64,000 nt of DNA. Source: Actinoplanes oryzae. Its GTDB lineage: Bacteria > Actinomycetota > Actinomycetes > Mycobacteriales > Micromonosporaceae. The DNA lies in assembly GCF_030757795.1 (NCBI RefSeq), contig NZ_JAUQWH010000012.1, positions 1 through 64,000 of the forward strand, given 5' to 3'. The translations under genes and the position numbers were made by a program. Below are positions 52,000-61,007 of the stretch, piece after piece (the stretch's first letter is position 1; each line of letters starts with the position of its first letter). The notes below the pieces were generated by a model. It ran no database searches and had not been told where the DNA came from. It saw only the letters and a program-made list of their open reading frames with translations.

Positions 52000-53382
52000 T
52001 CAGCCTTCCCTCGTCCTTGCCGTGCCTTCACCCATCGCGCCGCGCCTGGCCGCCGCCACCGCCCGCGCCAGCTGATCCCCGCGCAGCCGGCCCGGTGTCA
52101 CCTCGTCGCTGCCACTGCCGCTTCGGACGCTCACCGAGTAACCCTGCACGGTCGCCTCGACCCGCACGTGCGGCGCCGCCGGACTGCCGCAGCCCCGGGC
52201 ACATCCGACCCAGTGCACGGGCAGCCCGTCGACGGCCACGGTCGCCGCGTCGGCGTCGCGCCGCACGTCCGCCAGCGACTTCGCGCACCCCGGCCGCCCG
52301 GCACACGCGGTGACTCCCACCCAGCGCGAGCCCGCGCCGACCTCGAGCCCGGCCCCGGCGAGCACGCCCAGCCACTCGTCGGCGGCTTCCGGCGCCACAT
52401 CGGGCAGCACGACTCCGCGCCACGGGGTGAAGACCAGCTCGCCTGCTTCGGCGAGGACCCGCAGCTGCCGGTCGTCGAGCCGGCCCAGCGGCACGAGCGC
52501 CGCCACCGCCACCCGCCCATCGCGTTGCGGGATCACCCCGATCGGCTCGCGCACGGCTGGCCGCCGCAGCCCCGGATCAACCTCACCCAGCGTGACGCCC
52601 AAGGCCCGTGCCGTGTCATGCCCCAGGGGCGCCGCCCCGTCCGTCAGCTCCCGCACCCGCCACGCGCGACGCGCCCCCGCGCTTACCGCGCGCTCGACCT
52701 GCGCCAGGAAGGCGTGAGCCCCCGCGAGCAGCGCGGACACCACTGTCTGCCGCTCCACCCGCAGCCCGACGTCGCGCCCCGCGAACAGCACCGCGAACCG
52801 CCCCGCCGCGCTTGGTCCGAGCCGCAGCGCCGCGACGTCGGCCGCATACGCAACGTCACCGGCGCCGTCGTCGATCGCGAAGAGGAATCGCCCGGGCAGG
52901 GCCACCAGCCCCGCGTCCGCGCACAGCGCCTCGTCCAGCTCCCGGACCAGCCCCGCGTCACGACCGCTGATCAGGGGCGAGGCCGCGATGTTGCGGACCA
53001 GCTCGTGGGTCTCGGACGGCAGCAGCCCGGCGGCGGCCAAGCGGTCGCCGAGCTCGGCCGGTGGGGCGTCGGTGAGGGCCCGGAGCTGCAGGTTGGCCCG
53101 GCTGGTCAGCTCGACGTGCCCGTCGCCCCACTCGGCGGCCAGCTCTCGCAACGCCCCGAGCTGGGGGCCGGCGATGTGCCCGCCGGGCACGCGGACCCGG
53201 GCGAGCGGCCCGTCGGCGGCCTCGTGCAGCCTGAGCGCTCCCGGGCAGGCGTCGCGCTCCGCCCGGCCGCCCATGACCCGGATCCCGGCGGCCGCGACCG
53301 CCCGGACGGCGGGACCGTTCGGGGAGGCGGGGACGAGGCCGGGGGAGGACACGGCCCGGATACTACGGATGGACGCCGACAT
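52000..53382 (-). CDS. cobG: Precorrin-3B synthase
   Basis: A 460-residue protein of the sulfite/nitrite reductase fold. The two ferredoxin-like half-domains are visible, and the Cys set for the 4Fe-4S cluster is intact (TACAGRPGC and GCARGCG). It uses O2 to oxidise precorrin-3A, a step that marks the aerobic pathway. ATG 53382 follows GGAAG at a good distance; GTG 53352 would give a shorter form. First gene of the reverse operon; its start is 40-50 bp from the riboswitch on the other strand. Confidence 0.93.
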   Translation of the reverse strand: MSASIRSIRAVSSPGLVPASPNGPAVRAVAAAGIRVMGGRAERDACPGALRLHEAADGPLARVRVPGGHIAGPQLGALRELAAEWGDGHVELTSRANLQLRALTDAPPAELGDRLAAAGLLPSETHELVRNIAASPLISGRDAGLVRELDEALCADAGLVALPGRFLFAIDDGAGDVAYAADVAALRLGPSAAGRFAVLFAGRDVGLRVERQTVVSALLAGAHAFLAQVERAVSAGARRAWRVRELTDGAAPLGHDTARALGVTLGEVDPGLRRPAVREPIGVIPQRDGRVAVAALVPLGRLDDRQLRVLAEAGELVFTPWRGVVLPDVAPEAADEWLGVLAGAGLEVGAGSRWVGVTACAGRPGCAKSLADVRRDADAATVAVDGLPVHWVGCARGCGSPAAPHVRVEATVQGYSVSVRSGSGSDEVTPGRLRGDQLARAVAAARRGAMGEGTARTREG

Positions 53383-53424
53383 TTTTCTTCCAGCGGTCGG
53401 CATCGTCACACCCGCCGTCCCACG

Positions 53425-53575
53425 TTGACGCGGGCGACGTCCGGTCGGCAGAGTGGGAGTCCACGTGCGGCGACGCCGCGGAGGAAGCCGGTGCGAGTCC
53501 GGCGCGGTCCCGCCACTGTCACCGGGTCTGGCAACAGTCCGGGAGCCAGGAACTCCGGTCGCCGTGATCCTTCGA
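53425..53575 (+). ncRNA. Cobalamin riboswitch upstream of cobN
   Basis: The leader carries the conserved core of the cobalamin aptamer: GGAAGCCGGTGCGAGTCCGG at 53484-53503, then CGGTCCCGCCACTGT at 53505-53519 and the B12-box-like GGGAGCCAGGAAC at 53541-53553. A TTGACG at 53425 could be a -35 element, in which case the transcript begins slightly downstream. The exact ends are estimates. It sits 30 bp from the cobN start, so control is probably at translation initiation. Confidence 0.92.
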
Positions 53576-53604
53576 CCCGGGGCGCGGACCCCGAGGGGAG
53601 AGCC

Positions 53605-56600
53605 GTGTTTCTGCTGCTGTCGACGTCCGACACCGACCTGCTGAGCGCTCGTGCGAGCGGGCGCGAGTGGCGGCTGGGCAACCCCGCCCGCACCGCCGTC
53701 GAGGACCTGCCCGCGCTGACCGAGGGTGTGGACCTGGTGGTCGTGCGCATCCTCGGCGGCCGCCGCGCCTGGGAGGAGGGCCTCGACGCCCTGCTCGCCG
53801 GGCCCGTCCCCGTGGTGGTGCTGGGCGGTGAGCAGGCCCCCGACGCCGCCCTCATGCAGCTCTCCACCGTGCCCGCCGGAGTGGCGGCCGAGGCGCACGG
53901 CTACCTCGCCTACGGCGGGGCGGAGAACGTCGCCGCGCTGCACGACTTCCTCTCCGACACGATCATGCTGACCGGCAACGGATTCGCCGCGCCGGTGCCC
54001 GCGCCCGAGTGGGGCGTGCTCGAGCGCACGGCCGCCGAGGTCACCGGTCCGACCGTGGCGGTGCTCTACTACCGGGCGCACCACATGGCCGGCAACACGG
54101 CCTTCGTGGACGCGCTGTGCCGGGAGATCGAGGCCAAGGGCGCCCGTCCGCTGCCCATCTTCACCGCCTCGCTGCGCACCGCGTCGCCGGAGCTGCTGGC
54201 CGAGCTGCGCAAGGCGGACGCCCTGGTCGTCACCGTGCTCGCCGCGGGCGGCACCAAGCCGGCCACCGTCTCCGCGGGCGGCGACGACGAGGCCTGGGAC
54301 GTCGGCGTGCTCGCCGACCTCGACGTGCCCATCCTGCAGGGCCTGTGCCTGACCAGCAGCCGCGCGGCGTGGGAGGCCAGCGACGACGGGCTCTCCCCGC
54401 TGGACGCCGCGACGCAGGTGGCCATCCCGGAGTTCGACGGGCGGATCATCACGGTCCCGTTCAGCTTCAAGGAGATCGACCCCGACGGCCTTTCCGTGTA
54501 CGTGGCCGATCCCGAGCGCGCCGCCCGCGTGGCCGGCATCGCCGTGGCGCACGCGCGGTTGCGGCACGTCCCGCCGGCCGAGCGCCGGATCGTCATCATG
54601 CTGTCCGCCTACCCGACCAAGCACTCGCGGATGGGCAACGCCGTGGGGCTCGACACGCCCGCCTCGACGGTGCGGCTGATCCAGGCGATGGGCGAGCGCG
54701 GCTACCGGGTCGGCGGCTTCCCCGGCGTCGCGGAGCAGGACGGCGACAAGCTGATCCACGCGCTGATCGCCGCCGGCGGCCAGGACCCGGACTGGCTCAC
54801 CGAGGACCAGCTGGCGAGCAACCCGGTCCGGATCAGCGGCGACAAGTACGCCGCCTGGTTCGCCACCCTGCCCGAGGACCTGCGCGAGGCGATGACGCAG
54901 CACTGGGGTCCGCCCCCGGGCGAGCTCTACGTCGACGGCGGTGACATCGTGCTCGCCGCCCTCCGCGACGAGAACACCGTGGTCATGGTGCAGCCGCCGC
55001 GCGGCTTCGGCGCCAACCCGGTCGCGATCTACCACGACCCGGACCTGCCCCCGAGCCACCACTATCTCGCGGCCTACCGCTGGCTGGCCGACGAGTTCGG
55101 CGCGCACGCGGTCGTGCACGTCGGCAAGCACGGCAACCTCGAGTGGCTGCCCGGCAAGAACGTCGGCATGTCCGCCTCGGACGGCACCGACGCGGCGCTC
55201 GGTGACCTGCCGCTGATCTACCCGTTCCTGGTCAACGACCCGGGCGAGGGCACTCAGGCCAAGCGGCGGGCGCACGCGACCCTGGTCGACCATCTGATCC
55301 CGCCGATGGCCCGCGCCGAGTCCTACGGCGACATCGCCCGCCTCGAGCAACTGCTCGACGAGCACGCGAACATCGCCGCCCTCGACCCCGCCAAGCTCCC
55401 CGCCATCCGCGCGCAGATCTGGACGCTCATCCAGGCCGCCAAGATGGACCACGACCTCGGCCTCGCCAGCCGGCCCGGCGACGAGGAGTTCGACGAGTTC
55501 ATCATGCACGTCGACGGCTGGCTGTGTGAGGTCAAGGACGTCCAGATCCGCGACGGCCTGCACATCCTCGGCCAGGCGCCCACCGGCGAGCCGCGCGTCA
55601 ACCTGGTGCTCGCGATGCTGCGCGCCCGGCAGATGTGGGCCGGCCAGGTCGCCGCCCTCCCCGGCCTGCGCGAGGCGCTGGGGCTGTCCGAGGACGCCTC
55701 CACGGCCGAGACGGACGCCGTCGAGGAGCAGGCCCGCGCGCTCGTGACCGCCATGGAGGAGGCCGGCTGGCCCGCCGCCGTCCCCGACGGCCTCACCGAC
55801 AACGCGGACGTCCGCCGGGTGCTCGAGTTCGCCGCGGCGGAGGTCGTCCCGAGGCTGGCCCGGACCACCGACGAGCTCACCCACGTCCTGCACGCCCTGG
55901 ACGGCGGTTATGTGCCGGCGGGTCCCAGCGGTTCGCCGCTCCGCGGACTGATCAACGTGCTGCCGACCGGCCGCAACTTCTACTCGGTCGACCCGAAGGC
56001 CATCCCGAGCGCCCTGGCCTGGGAGACCGGCCAGGCGATGGCGGAGTCGCTGCTCAAGCGCTACCGGGAGGACTACGGCGACTGGCCCCGGTCGGTCGGC
56101 CTCTCCGCCTGGGGCACCAGCGCCATGCGCACCGCGGGCGACGACATCGCGGAGATCCTGGCGCTCATCGGCGTACGCCCGGTGTGGGACGCCGCCTCCC
56201 GCCGGGTGACCGGCATCGAGCCGATCTCGCTCGACGAGCTGGGCCGCCCCCGCATCGACGTGACCGTCCGCATCTCCGGCTTCTTCCGCGACGCCTTCCC
56301 GCACGTCGTGGCGATGCTCGACGACGCGATCCGGCTGGTCGCCGAGCTGGACGAGCCCGACGAGGTCAACTATGTCCGCGCGCACGCCCGCGCCGACGAG
56401 GCCACCCACGGCGACCACCGGCGGGCCACCACGCGCATCTTCGGTTCCCGCCCCGGTGCCTATGGCGCCGGCATCCTCCCGCTGATCGACAGCCGCAACT
56501 GGCGCGGCGACGCCGACCTCGCCGAGGTCTACGCGGTCTGGGGCGGCTTCGCCTACGGACGCGGCCTCGACGGCGTGCCGGCGCGCGGCGACATGGAGAA

Positions 56601-57153
56601 CGCGTACAAGCGCATCGAGGTGGCGGCGAAGAACATCGACACCCGCGAGCACGACATCGCGGACTCCGACGACTACTTCCAGTACCACGGCGGCATGATC
56701 GCCACGGTGCGCGCGCTGACCGGCCGCGCCCCGGCGGCCTACATCGGCGACTCCACCAACCCGGACGCCACTCGCACCCGCAGCCTGACCGAGGAGACCG
56801 CCCGCATCTTCCGGGCCCGCGTGGTCAACCCGCGCTGGATCGCCGCGATGCGCCGCCACGGCTACAAGGGCGCCTTCGAGCTGGCGGCCACCGTCGACTA
56901 CCTCTTCGGCTACGACGCGACGGCCGGCGTGGTCGCCGACTGGATGTACGAGCAGCTGGCCGCCAGCTACGTGCTGGACCCGGAGAACCAGAAGTTCATG
57001 ACCCAGTCCAACCCGTGGGCGCTGCACGGCATCACCGAGCGCCTCCTCGAGGCGGCGGACCGCAAGCTCTGGGAGTCGCCCGACCCGGACACGCTGGCCG
57101 CGCTGCAGCAGATTTATCTGGAGACCGAGGGCGATCTGGAGGGCGACGAGTAA
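53605..57153 (+). CDS. cobN: Aerobic cobaltochelatase large subunit
   Basis: A 1182-residue CobN/BchH-family protein, the expected length. Typical segments include LYYRAHHMAGNT (~155), a repeated tetrapyrrole-binding VVHVGKHGNLEWLPGK (~505), and C-terminal GFFRDAFPHV, NWRGDADLAEVYAVWGGF and DYLFGYDATAGVV. It binds hydrogenobyrinic acid a,c-diamide and inserts cobalt with ATP-using partner subunits that are not in this window. GTG 53605 follows GAGGGGAG. Expression should fall when B12 is ample, through the upstream riboswitch. Confidence 0.96.
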   Translation: MFLLLSTSDTDLLSARASGREWRLGNPARTAVEDLPALTEGVDLVVVRILGGRRAWEEGLDALLAGPVPVVVLGGEQAPDAALMQLSTVPAGVAAEAHGYLAYGGAENVAALHDFLSDTIMLTGNGFAAPVPAPEWGVLERTAAEVTGPTVAVLYYRAHHMAGNTAFVDALCREIEAKGARPLPIFTASLRTASPELLAELRKADALVVTVLAAGGTKPATVSAGGDDEAWDVGVLADLDVPILQGLCLTSSRAAWEASDDGLSPLDAATQVAIPEFDGRIITVPFSFKEIDPDGLSVYVADPERAARVAGIAVAHARLRHVPPAERRIVIMLSAYPTKHSRMGNAVGLDTPASTVRLIQAMGERGYRVGGFPGVAEQDGDKLIHALIAAGGQDPDWLTEDQLASNPVRISGDKYAAWFATLPEDLREAMTQHWGPPPGELYVDGGDIVLAALRDENTVVMVQPPRGFGANPVAIYHDPDLPPSHHYLAAYRWLADEFGAHAVVHVGKHGNLEWLPGKNVGMSASDGTDAALGDLPLIYPFLVNDPGEGTQAKRRAHATLVDHLIPPMARAESYGDIARLEQLLDEHANIAALDPAKLPAIRAQIWTLIQAAKMDHDLGLASRPGDEEFDEFIMHVDGWLCEVKDVQIRDGLHILGQAPTGEPRVNLVLAMLRARQMWAGQVAALPGLREALGLSEDASTAETDAVEEQARALVTAMEEAGWPAAVPDGLTDNADVRRVLEFAAAEVVPRLARTTDELTHVLHALDGGYVPAGPSGSPLRGLINVLPTGRNFYSVDPKAIPSALAWETGQAMAESLLKRYREDYGDWPRSVGLSAWGTSAMRTAGDDIAEILALIGVRPVWDAASRRVTGIEPISLDELGRPRIDVTVRISGFFRDAFPHVVAMLDDAIRLVAELDEPDEVNYVRAHARADEATHGDHRRATTRIFGSRPGAYGAGILPLIDSRNWRGDADLAEVYAVWGGFAYGRGLDGVPARGDMENAYKRIEVAAKNIDTREHDIADSDDYFQYHGGMIATVRALTGRAPAAYIGDSTNPDATRTRSLTEETARIFRARVVNPRWIAAMRRHGYKGAFELAATVDYLFGYDATAGVVADWMYEQLAASYVLDPENQKFMTQSNPWALHGITERLLEAADRKLWESPDPDTLAALQQIYLETEGDLEGDE

Positions 57154-57180
57154 GGCGACCGCCCGCGCACACAGCACCGT

Positions 57181-57213
57181 CGCCCTGCCGGGCCGCCCCG
57201 GGCCGGCAGGGCG
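57181..57213. terminator. Bidirectional hairpin after cobN
   Basis: CGCCCTGCCGG (57181-57191) pairs perfectly with CCGGCAGGGCG (57203-57213), between the convergent stops of cobN and the DUF1905 gene. Confidence 0.7.
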
Positions 57214-57236
57214 CTGGAGGCGGTGATCCGGGCGAG

Positions 57237-57539
57237 TCAGAAGTCGACGAGCTCGACCGTCACCGTCGTGGTGTCCCCGGGCTCGAGCTGCTCGGCAGTG
57301 CGGACGGCGCGCTTGACCGGCAGCACATAGGCGCCGGTGGTCTTCTCCGGGAAGATCGAGGTGCGCCAGGTGCTGGAGCCCAGCGTCACGCGGACCCGGA
57401 CGGAGCCGAAGCCGCGGCGCAGGCCGTCGGCCACGTCGCGGATCTCGTCGGAGGCGTCGATCGGCAGACGCACGAAGGTCCAGGTGTCGAGGCGCCGGGC
57501 GTCCCACAGCCACAGCTCGGCATCGAATGCGACGATCAC
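57237..57539 (-). CDS. DUF1905-domain protein
   Basis: A 100-residue beta-barrel-type small protein matching DUF1905: FDAELWLWDA, WTFVRLPIDAS, RGFGSVRVRV, WRTSIFPEK and YVLPVKRAVR in the family order. Function unknown; the family is often a stand-alone domain or joined to YdeI-like proteins. GTG 57539 gives the natural start. It lies between cobN and cobF but on the opposite strand. Confidence 0.85.
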   Translation of the reverse strand: MIVAFDAELWLWDARRLDTWTFVRLPIDASDEIRDVADGLRRGFGSVRVRVTLGSSTWRTSIFPEKTTGAYVLPVKRAVRTAEQLEPGDTTTVTVELVDF

Positions 57540-57741
57540 CCGGGCAGCATCCCATGGCGGTGTGACACTTCCGCCCGGGTCGCCCGGGCGCTGCCCCGGC
57601 AAGCCACGGTGCCCGGGCAGCGGGATCGCCGTGCGTACGGCGCAGCCAGCCAGCGCGTGGTCGATGCGCGCGGCGAGGGTGGCGACGGCGGTGATGCGGG
57701 ACCGCGCGAAGGGTCCGGCGGTGACCTGCGAGACTTCTCCC

Positions 57742-58500
57742 GTGCGGAAGATCTATGTCATCGGGATCGGGGCCGGCGACCCCGACCACCTCACCCTGCA
57801 GGCGGCCAAGGCGATCGGGCGGACCGACGTGTTCTTCCTGCTCGACAAGGGCGAGGCCAAGGACAGCATGATCGAGCTGCGGCGGTCGATGCTGAAGGCC
57901 TACGGGAAGCCGAGCCGCCGCATCGCCGAGGGCCGCGACCCGGAGCGGGACCGGACGCCGGCCGATTACACCGGGACGATCGCCGACTGGCGGCACCGGC
58001 GGTCGGAGGTGACCGAGGCGCTCATCGGCGAGTATCTGCTGGACGACGAGGTCGGCGCCTTCCTGGTGTGGGGCGACCCCTCGCTCTACGACTCGACGAT
58101 CGCGATCCTCGACGAGATCCTGGCGCGTGGGCTCACCACCTTCGAGTACGAGGTGATTCCCGGCATCAGCAGCGTCTCCTCGCTGGCCGCGAAGCACCGG
58201 ATCGGGCTCAACAGGGTCGGCCGGCCCTTCCAGGTGACCACCGGGCGCCGGCTCGCCGAGGGCTGGCCGGAGCAGGTCGGCGACGTGATCGTGATGCTGG
58301 ACGCGCACCAGACCTTCGGTGCGGTGGAGCGGCCGGACGAGGTCGACATCTTCTGGGGTGCCTACCTGGGCACGCCGGACGAGCTGCTGGTCTCGGGCCC
58401 GTTGGACGAGGTCGCCGACGAGATCCGGCAGGTGCGAGCCGAGGCCCGCGAGCGGCACGGCTGGATCATGGACACCTACCTCCTGCGCCGCCGCACCTGA
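57742..58500 (+). CDS. cobF: Precorrin-6A synthase (deacetylating)
   Basis: A 252-residue tetrapyrrole methylase of the CobF type: YVIGIGAGDPDHLTLQA at the start, LVWGDPSLYDSTIAIL, VIPGISSVSSLAAKH and the CobF-specific DVFFLLDKGEAKDSM. It methylates precorrin-5 at C1 with loss of acetate, a step unique to the aerobic route. GTG 57742 fits the family start. Downstream of the DUF1905 gene and divergent from it, so it has its own promoter. Confidence 0.95.
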   Translation: MRKIYVIGIGAGDPDHLTLQAAKAIGRTDVFFLLDKGEAKDSMIELRRSMLKAYGKPSRRIAEGRDPERDRTPADYTGTIADWRHRRSEVTEALIGEYLLDDEVGAFLVWGDPSLYDSTIAILDEILARGLTTFEYEVIPGISSVSSLAAKHRIGLNRVGRPFQVTTGRRLAEGWPEQVGDVIVMLDAHQTFGAVERPDEVDIFWGAYLGTPDELLVSGPLDEVADEIRQVRAEARERHGWIMDTYLLRRRT

Positions 58501-58618
58501 CCCCGCTGCTTCCGGCGTCGCCGGGTCGAAAGCACGCCGCGTCCGGACGGGTGCGGTGCCCTCCTCAACTCGGCAGCGCCGGGTCGGATGGGTGCCACGC
58601 TCACGCATAACCGCCTCC

Positions 58619-59809
58619 TCAGTCCGGCAGCATCGGGACGGAGGGGTGCAGCTCCCGGCCCAGCGAGGCGGCCCGGGTGACCGACGACGACCCGAACCGG
58701 TCACGCACGGCGTCGAGGGCAACATCGAGCCCGTTGTCGTGCTGCTCCTCGAAGGGCAGCTCGAGCTGCACCGTGCCGTCGCCGTCCAGGTTGCCCACCG
58801 AGACGCCGACCAGGGTGAGGCCCCGGTCGTCGATCAGCGGCCGGGCGGCGGTGAGCAGCGCCTGCGCGGTCTCCAGGATCGGGCGGGTGTGCAGCGTGGG
58901 CTTGAGCAGGCTGTGCGAGCGGGTGACCCGGGTGAAGTCGCCGAAGCGCAGCCGCAGCGTGATGGTGCGCCCGGCCCGGCCGGCCGCCCGCATGCGCCGC
59001 GTGACCCGATCGACCAGAGCTGCCAGCGTCGCCACGATCTCCTCGAACGCGCGCTCCCGCCGGCCGAGCGCACACTGCGCCCCCATCGACCCGCGACGAT
59101 GACCCGTGCGGACGCGGCGGGGATCACGGTTGTGGGCCAGCGCGTGCAGATGCCGGCCGGCGCCCGCGCCCAGCATGGTGACCAGAGCGGCCTCGCCGAC
59201 GCGCGCGACGTGCCCGACCGTGCGGATGTGGTGATCGCGCAGCTTGCCCGCGGTGACCGGGCCGACGCCCCACAGCCGCTCGATCGGCAGCGGATGCAGG
59301 AACGCCAGCTCCTCACCCGGCGGCACGACCAGCAGGCCGTCGGGCTTGCCGACGCCGCTCGCCACCTTGGCCAGGAACTTGGTGCGGGCCACGCCGACCG
59401 TGATCGGCAGCCCGGCCCGCTCGCGCACCTCGGAGCGCAGCCGGACGGCGATGTCGGTGGGCGTGCCACTGATCTTGGCGAGGCCGCCGACCTCCAGGAA
59501 GGCCTCGTCGATGGAGATGCCCTCGACGATCGGCGTCGTGTCGCGGAAGATGGCGAAGACTGCCCGGCTCGCCTCGGTGTAGGCCCGCATCCGGGGCGGG
59601 ACCACGATCGCGGCGGGGCAGAGCGCCCGCGCCTGGGCGATGCCCATCGGGGTGCGCACGCCGCACGCCTTCGCCTCGTAACTCGCGGCCAGCACGACGC
59701 CGCCGCCGACGAGGACCGGACGGCCGCGCAGGCCCGGGTCGTCGCGCTGCTCGACCGACGCGTAGAACGAGTCCAGGTCGGCATGCAGGATCGTTGCCAG
59801 CTCTGTCAT
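58619..59809 (-). CDS. dinB: DNA polymerase IV (Y family)
   Basis: A 396-residue error-prone polymerase. The catalytic acids are in LHADLDSFYASVE (D11) and SIDEAFL (D101, E102). The palm, fingers, thumb with a helix-hairpin-helix (LWGVGPVTAGKL) and little finger domains are all present. No strong beta-clamp motif was found at the extreme C-terminus, although LELPFEE could serve. ATG 59809. A perfect GAAC-N4-GTTC SOS box lies 14 bp upstream, so it should be LexA-controlled. Confidence 0.94.
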   Translation of the reverse strand: MTELATILHADLDSFYASVEQRDDPGLRGRPVLVGGGVVLAASYEAKACGVRTPMGIAQARALCPAAIVVPPRMRAYTEASRAVFAIFRDTTPIVEGISIDEAFLEVGGLAKISGTPTDIAVRLRSEVRERAGLPITVGVARTKFLAKVASGVGKPDGLLVVPPGEELAFLHPLPIERLWGVGPVTAGKLRDHHIRTVGHVARVGEAALVTMLGAGAGRHLHALAHNRDPRRVRTGHRRGSMGAQCALGRRERAFEEIVATLAALVDRVTRRMRAAGRAGRTITLRLRFGDFTRVTRSHSLLKPTLHTRPILETAQALLTAARPLIDDRGLTLVGVSVGNLDGDGTVQLELPFEEQHDNGLDVALDAVRDRFGSSSVTRAASLGRELHPSVPMLPD

Positions 59810-59820
59810 GGCGACGACTC

Positions 59821-59836
59821 TAGAACAAATGTTCGA
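59821..59836. promoter_or_regulatory. SOS (LexA) box upstream of dinB
   Basis: GAACAAATGTTC at 59823-59834, extended to TAGAACAAATGTTCGA, matches the actinobacterial/Gram-positive GAACN4GTTC consensus exactly. It lies between dinB and the divergent DUF985 gene. Confidence 0.85.
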
Positions 59837-59850
59837 ACGCCGGGGCGGGC

Positions 59851-59901
59851 TGTGGATAAGTTCGGGTGTGACGTACGCGGCTGGTCTGGGCCTGTGGACA
59901 A
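59851..59901. other. Two DnaA-box-like nonamers
   Basis: TGTGGATAA (59851-59859) and TGTGGACAA (59893-59901) are the reverse complements of TTATCCACA and TTGTCCACA, both high-affinity DnaA sequences in high-GC actinobacteria. They share orientation and are 42 bp apart, in the dinB-DUF985 divergent region. Confidence 0.5.
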
Positions 59902-59939
59902 CCGCTGTCGCGCCTTGCGGGAGGGGTAGAACTGTCCGC

Positions 59940-60356
59940 ATGACGAAGCGACCCCCGCTGGCCGAGACCCTCGATCTGCAACCGCATCCGGAGGGCGGCT
60001 GGTTCCGCGAGACCTACCGGTCCACGACCGAGCTCCACCCCGACGGGTACGAAGGCCCGCGCGCGACGGCGACCGCGATCTACTTCCTCCTGCAGCCGGG
60101 GGAGTCGTCCGCCTGGCACGTCGTGAAGTCGGACGAGCTGTGGTTCCTCCACTCCGGCGAGCTGGAGCTGCGCTTCGGCGGTGCCGGGGCGGAGCCGTTG
60201 GAGCCCGGTGAGGTGGTGCGGGTCGACCGGGGCAACCCGCAGGCGCTGGTGCCGGCCGGAGTGTGGCAGGCGGCGTTCCCGGCCGGCGACGAGCCGGTGC
60301 TGGTCAGCTGCGTGGTGTCGCCCGGCTTCGACTTCGCGGACTTCCGCCTGGCGTGA
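59940..60356 (+). CDS. DUF985 cupin-family protein
   Basis: A 138-residue cupin: LQPHPEGGWFRETYRS, ATAIYFLLQPGESSAWHVV, DELWFLHSGELEL and VSPGFDFADF in family order. His in AWHVV and Glu in DELW are likely metal ligands. The family is sometimes linked to sugar epimerase-like folds but has no settled function. ATG 59940; short leader with GGGAGGGG upstream. Divergent from dinB. Confidence 0.87.
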   Translation: MTKRPPLAETLDLQPHPEGGWFRETYRSTTELHPDGYEGPRATATAIYFLLQPGESSAWHVVKSDELWFLHSGELELRFGGAGAEPLEPGEVVRVDRGNPQALVPAGVWQAAFPAGDEPVLVSCVVSPGFDFADFRLA

Positions 60357-60477
60357 CGGGCCGGCGGCCGCCCGAGCACTTGCCCGCCGGCGGGCGGCGG
60401 TGTGTGGTCCCCGCGGGCATGGTGGCGGAGGTCACGGAGTGACTTGGAAGGAGCGGGGTGGGGAGGCGGTTGTGAGA

Positions 60478-60498
60478 CTTGAGCGTCCCACGCTCAAC
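60478..60498 (+). promoter_or_regulatory. HAIR-type element (HspR operator) upstream of Hsp20 gene
   Basis: CTTGAGC-N7-GCTCAAC matches the HspR-associated inverted repeat CTTGAGT-N7-ACTCAAG in spacing and core, and the internal TTGAGCG/CGCTCAA arms are perfect. It lies 22 bp before the start codon of the small heat-shock gene. Confidence 0.85.
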
Positions 60499-60520
60499 TT
60501 TGTACCCGGAGGAGATTTCC

Positions 60521-60919
60521 ATGTTGCTGCGTAATGATGCGTTCCGTGACTTCGACCGCCTCACCGCCCGGGTCTTCGAGACTGCGACCCGGACGTCGGG
60601 CGCGCGGCTCGATGCGTACCGGGTGGAGGACATGTTCTTCATCGACATCGACCTGCCCGGCGTCGACCCGGCCAGCATCGACATCACCGTCGACCGCAAG
60701 GTGCTCACGGTCAAGGCCGAGCGGAAGCGCTCCGCCGCCGAGGGCGCGCAGTACGTCCTGACCGAGCGGCAGGTGGGCGCGGTCAGCCGGCAGATCTTCC
60801 TGTCCGACACGCTGGACACCGACCGGCTCGAGGCCCGCTACGACAACGGCGTGCTCACGCTGAGCATCCCGGTCGCCGAGCAGGCCAAGCCGCGCAAGAT
60901 CGAGGTTGCGGCTGCCTGA
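60521..60919 (+). CDS. Hsp20-family small heat-shock protein
   Basis: A 132-residue alpha-crystallin-type chaperone. The short N-terminal arm (~1-35) is followed by the alpha-crystallin domain with FFIDIDLPGVDPASIDITV, RQVGAVSRQIFLSD and ARYDNGVLTLSIP (the A-x-x-x-n-GVL motif). An IEV near the C-terminus could anchor oligomers. ATG 60521 has a strong GGAGGAG upstream. The HAIR element suggests heat-shock control by HspR. Confidence 0.94.
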   Translation: MLLRNDAFRDFDRLTARVFETATRTSGARLDAYRVEDMFFIDIDLPGVDPASIDITVDRKVLTVKAERKRSAAEGAQYVLTERQVGAVSRQIFLSDTLDTDRLEARYDNGVLTLSIPVAEQAKPRKIEVAAA

Positions 60920-60982
60920 CGGCCGACGGCGGCGAGCCGATGACGGTGCTGCCTGACGGCGGGACGCAAAGGGAGATGACGG

Positions 60983-61007
60983 AGCCCGGGGTGCGCGACC
61001 CCGGGCT
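60983..61007 (+). terminator. Terminator hairpin after Hsp20 gene
   Basis: AGCCCGGGG (60983-60991) pairs perfectly with CCCCGGGCT (60999-61007), followed by TT. The rest of 60920-61290 shows no convincing gene. Confidence 0.65.

Noticed and set aside
53425-53604. An upstream extension of CobN through the leader, since the frame stays open
   Set aside because: The sequence is a cobalamin aptamer with conserved core, and the strong ribosome site fixes the start at GTG 53605.
52000-58725. A reverse-strand open frame of more than 2,200 codons running through cobN and cobG
   Set aside because: Only the end (52000-53382) is cobG. The rest is antisense to cobN and cobF, has Arg/Gly/Val/Leu-rich composition without motifs, and is a GC-bias shadow.
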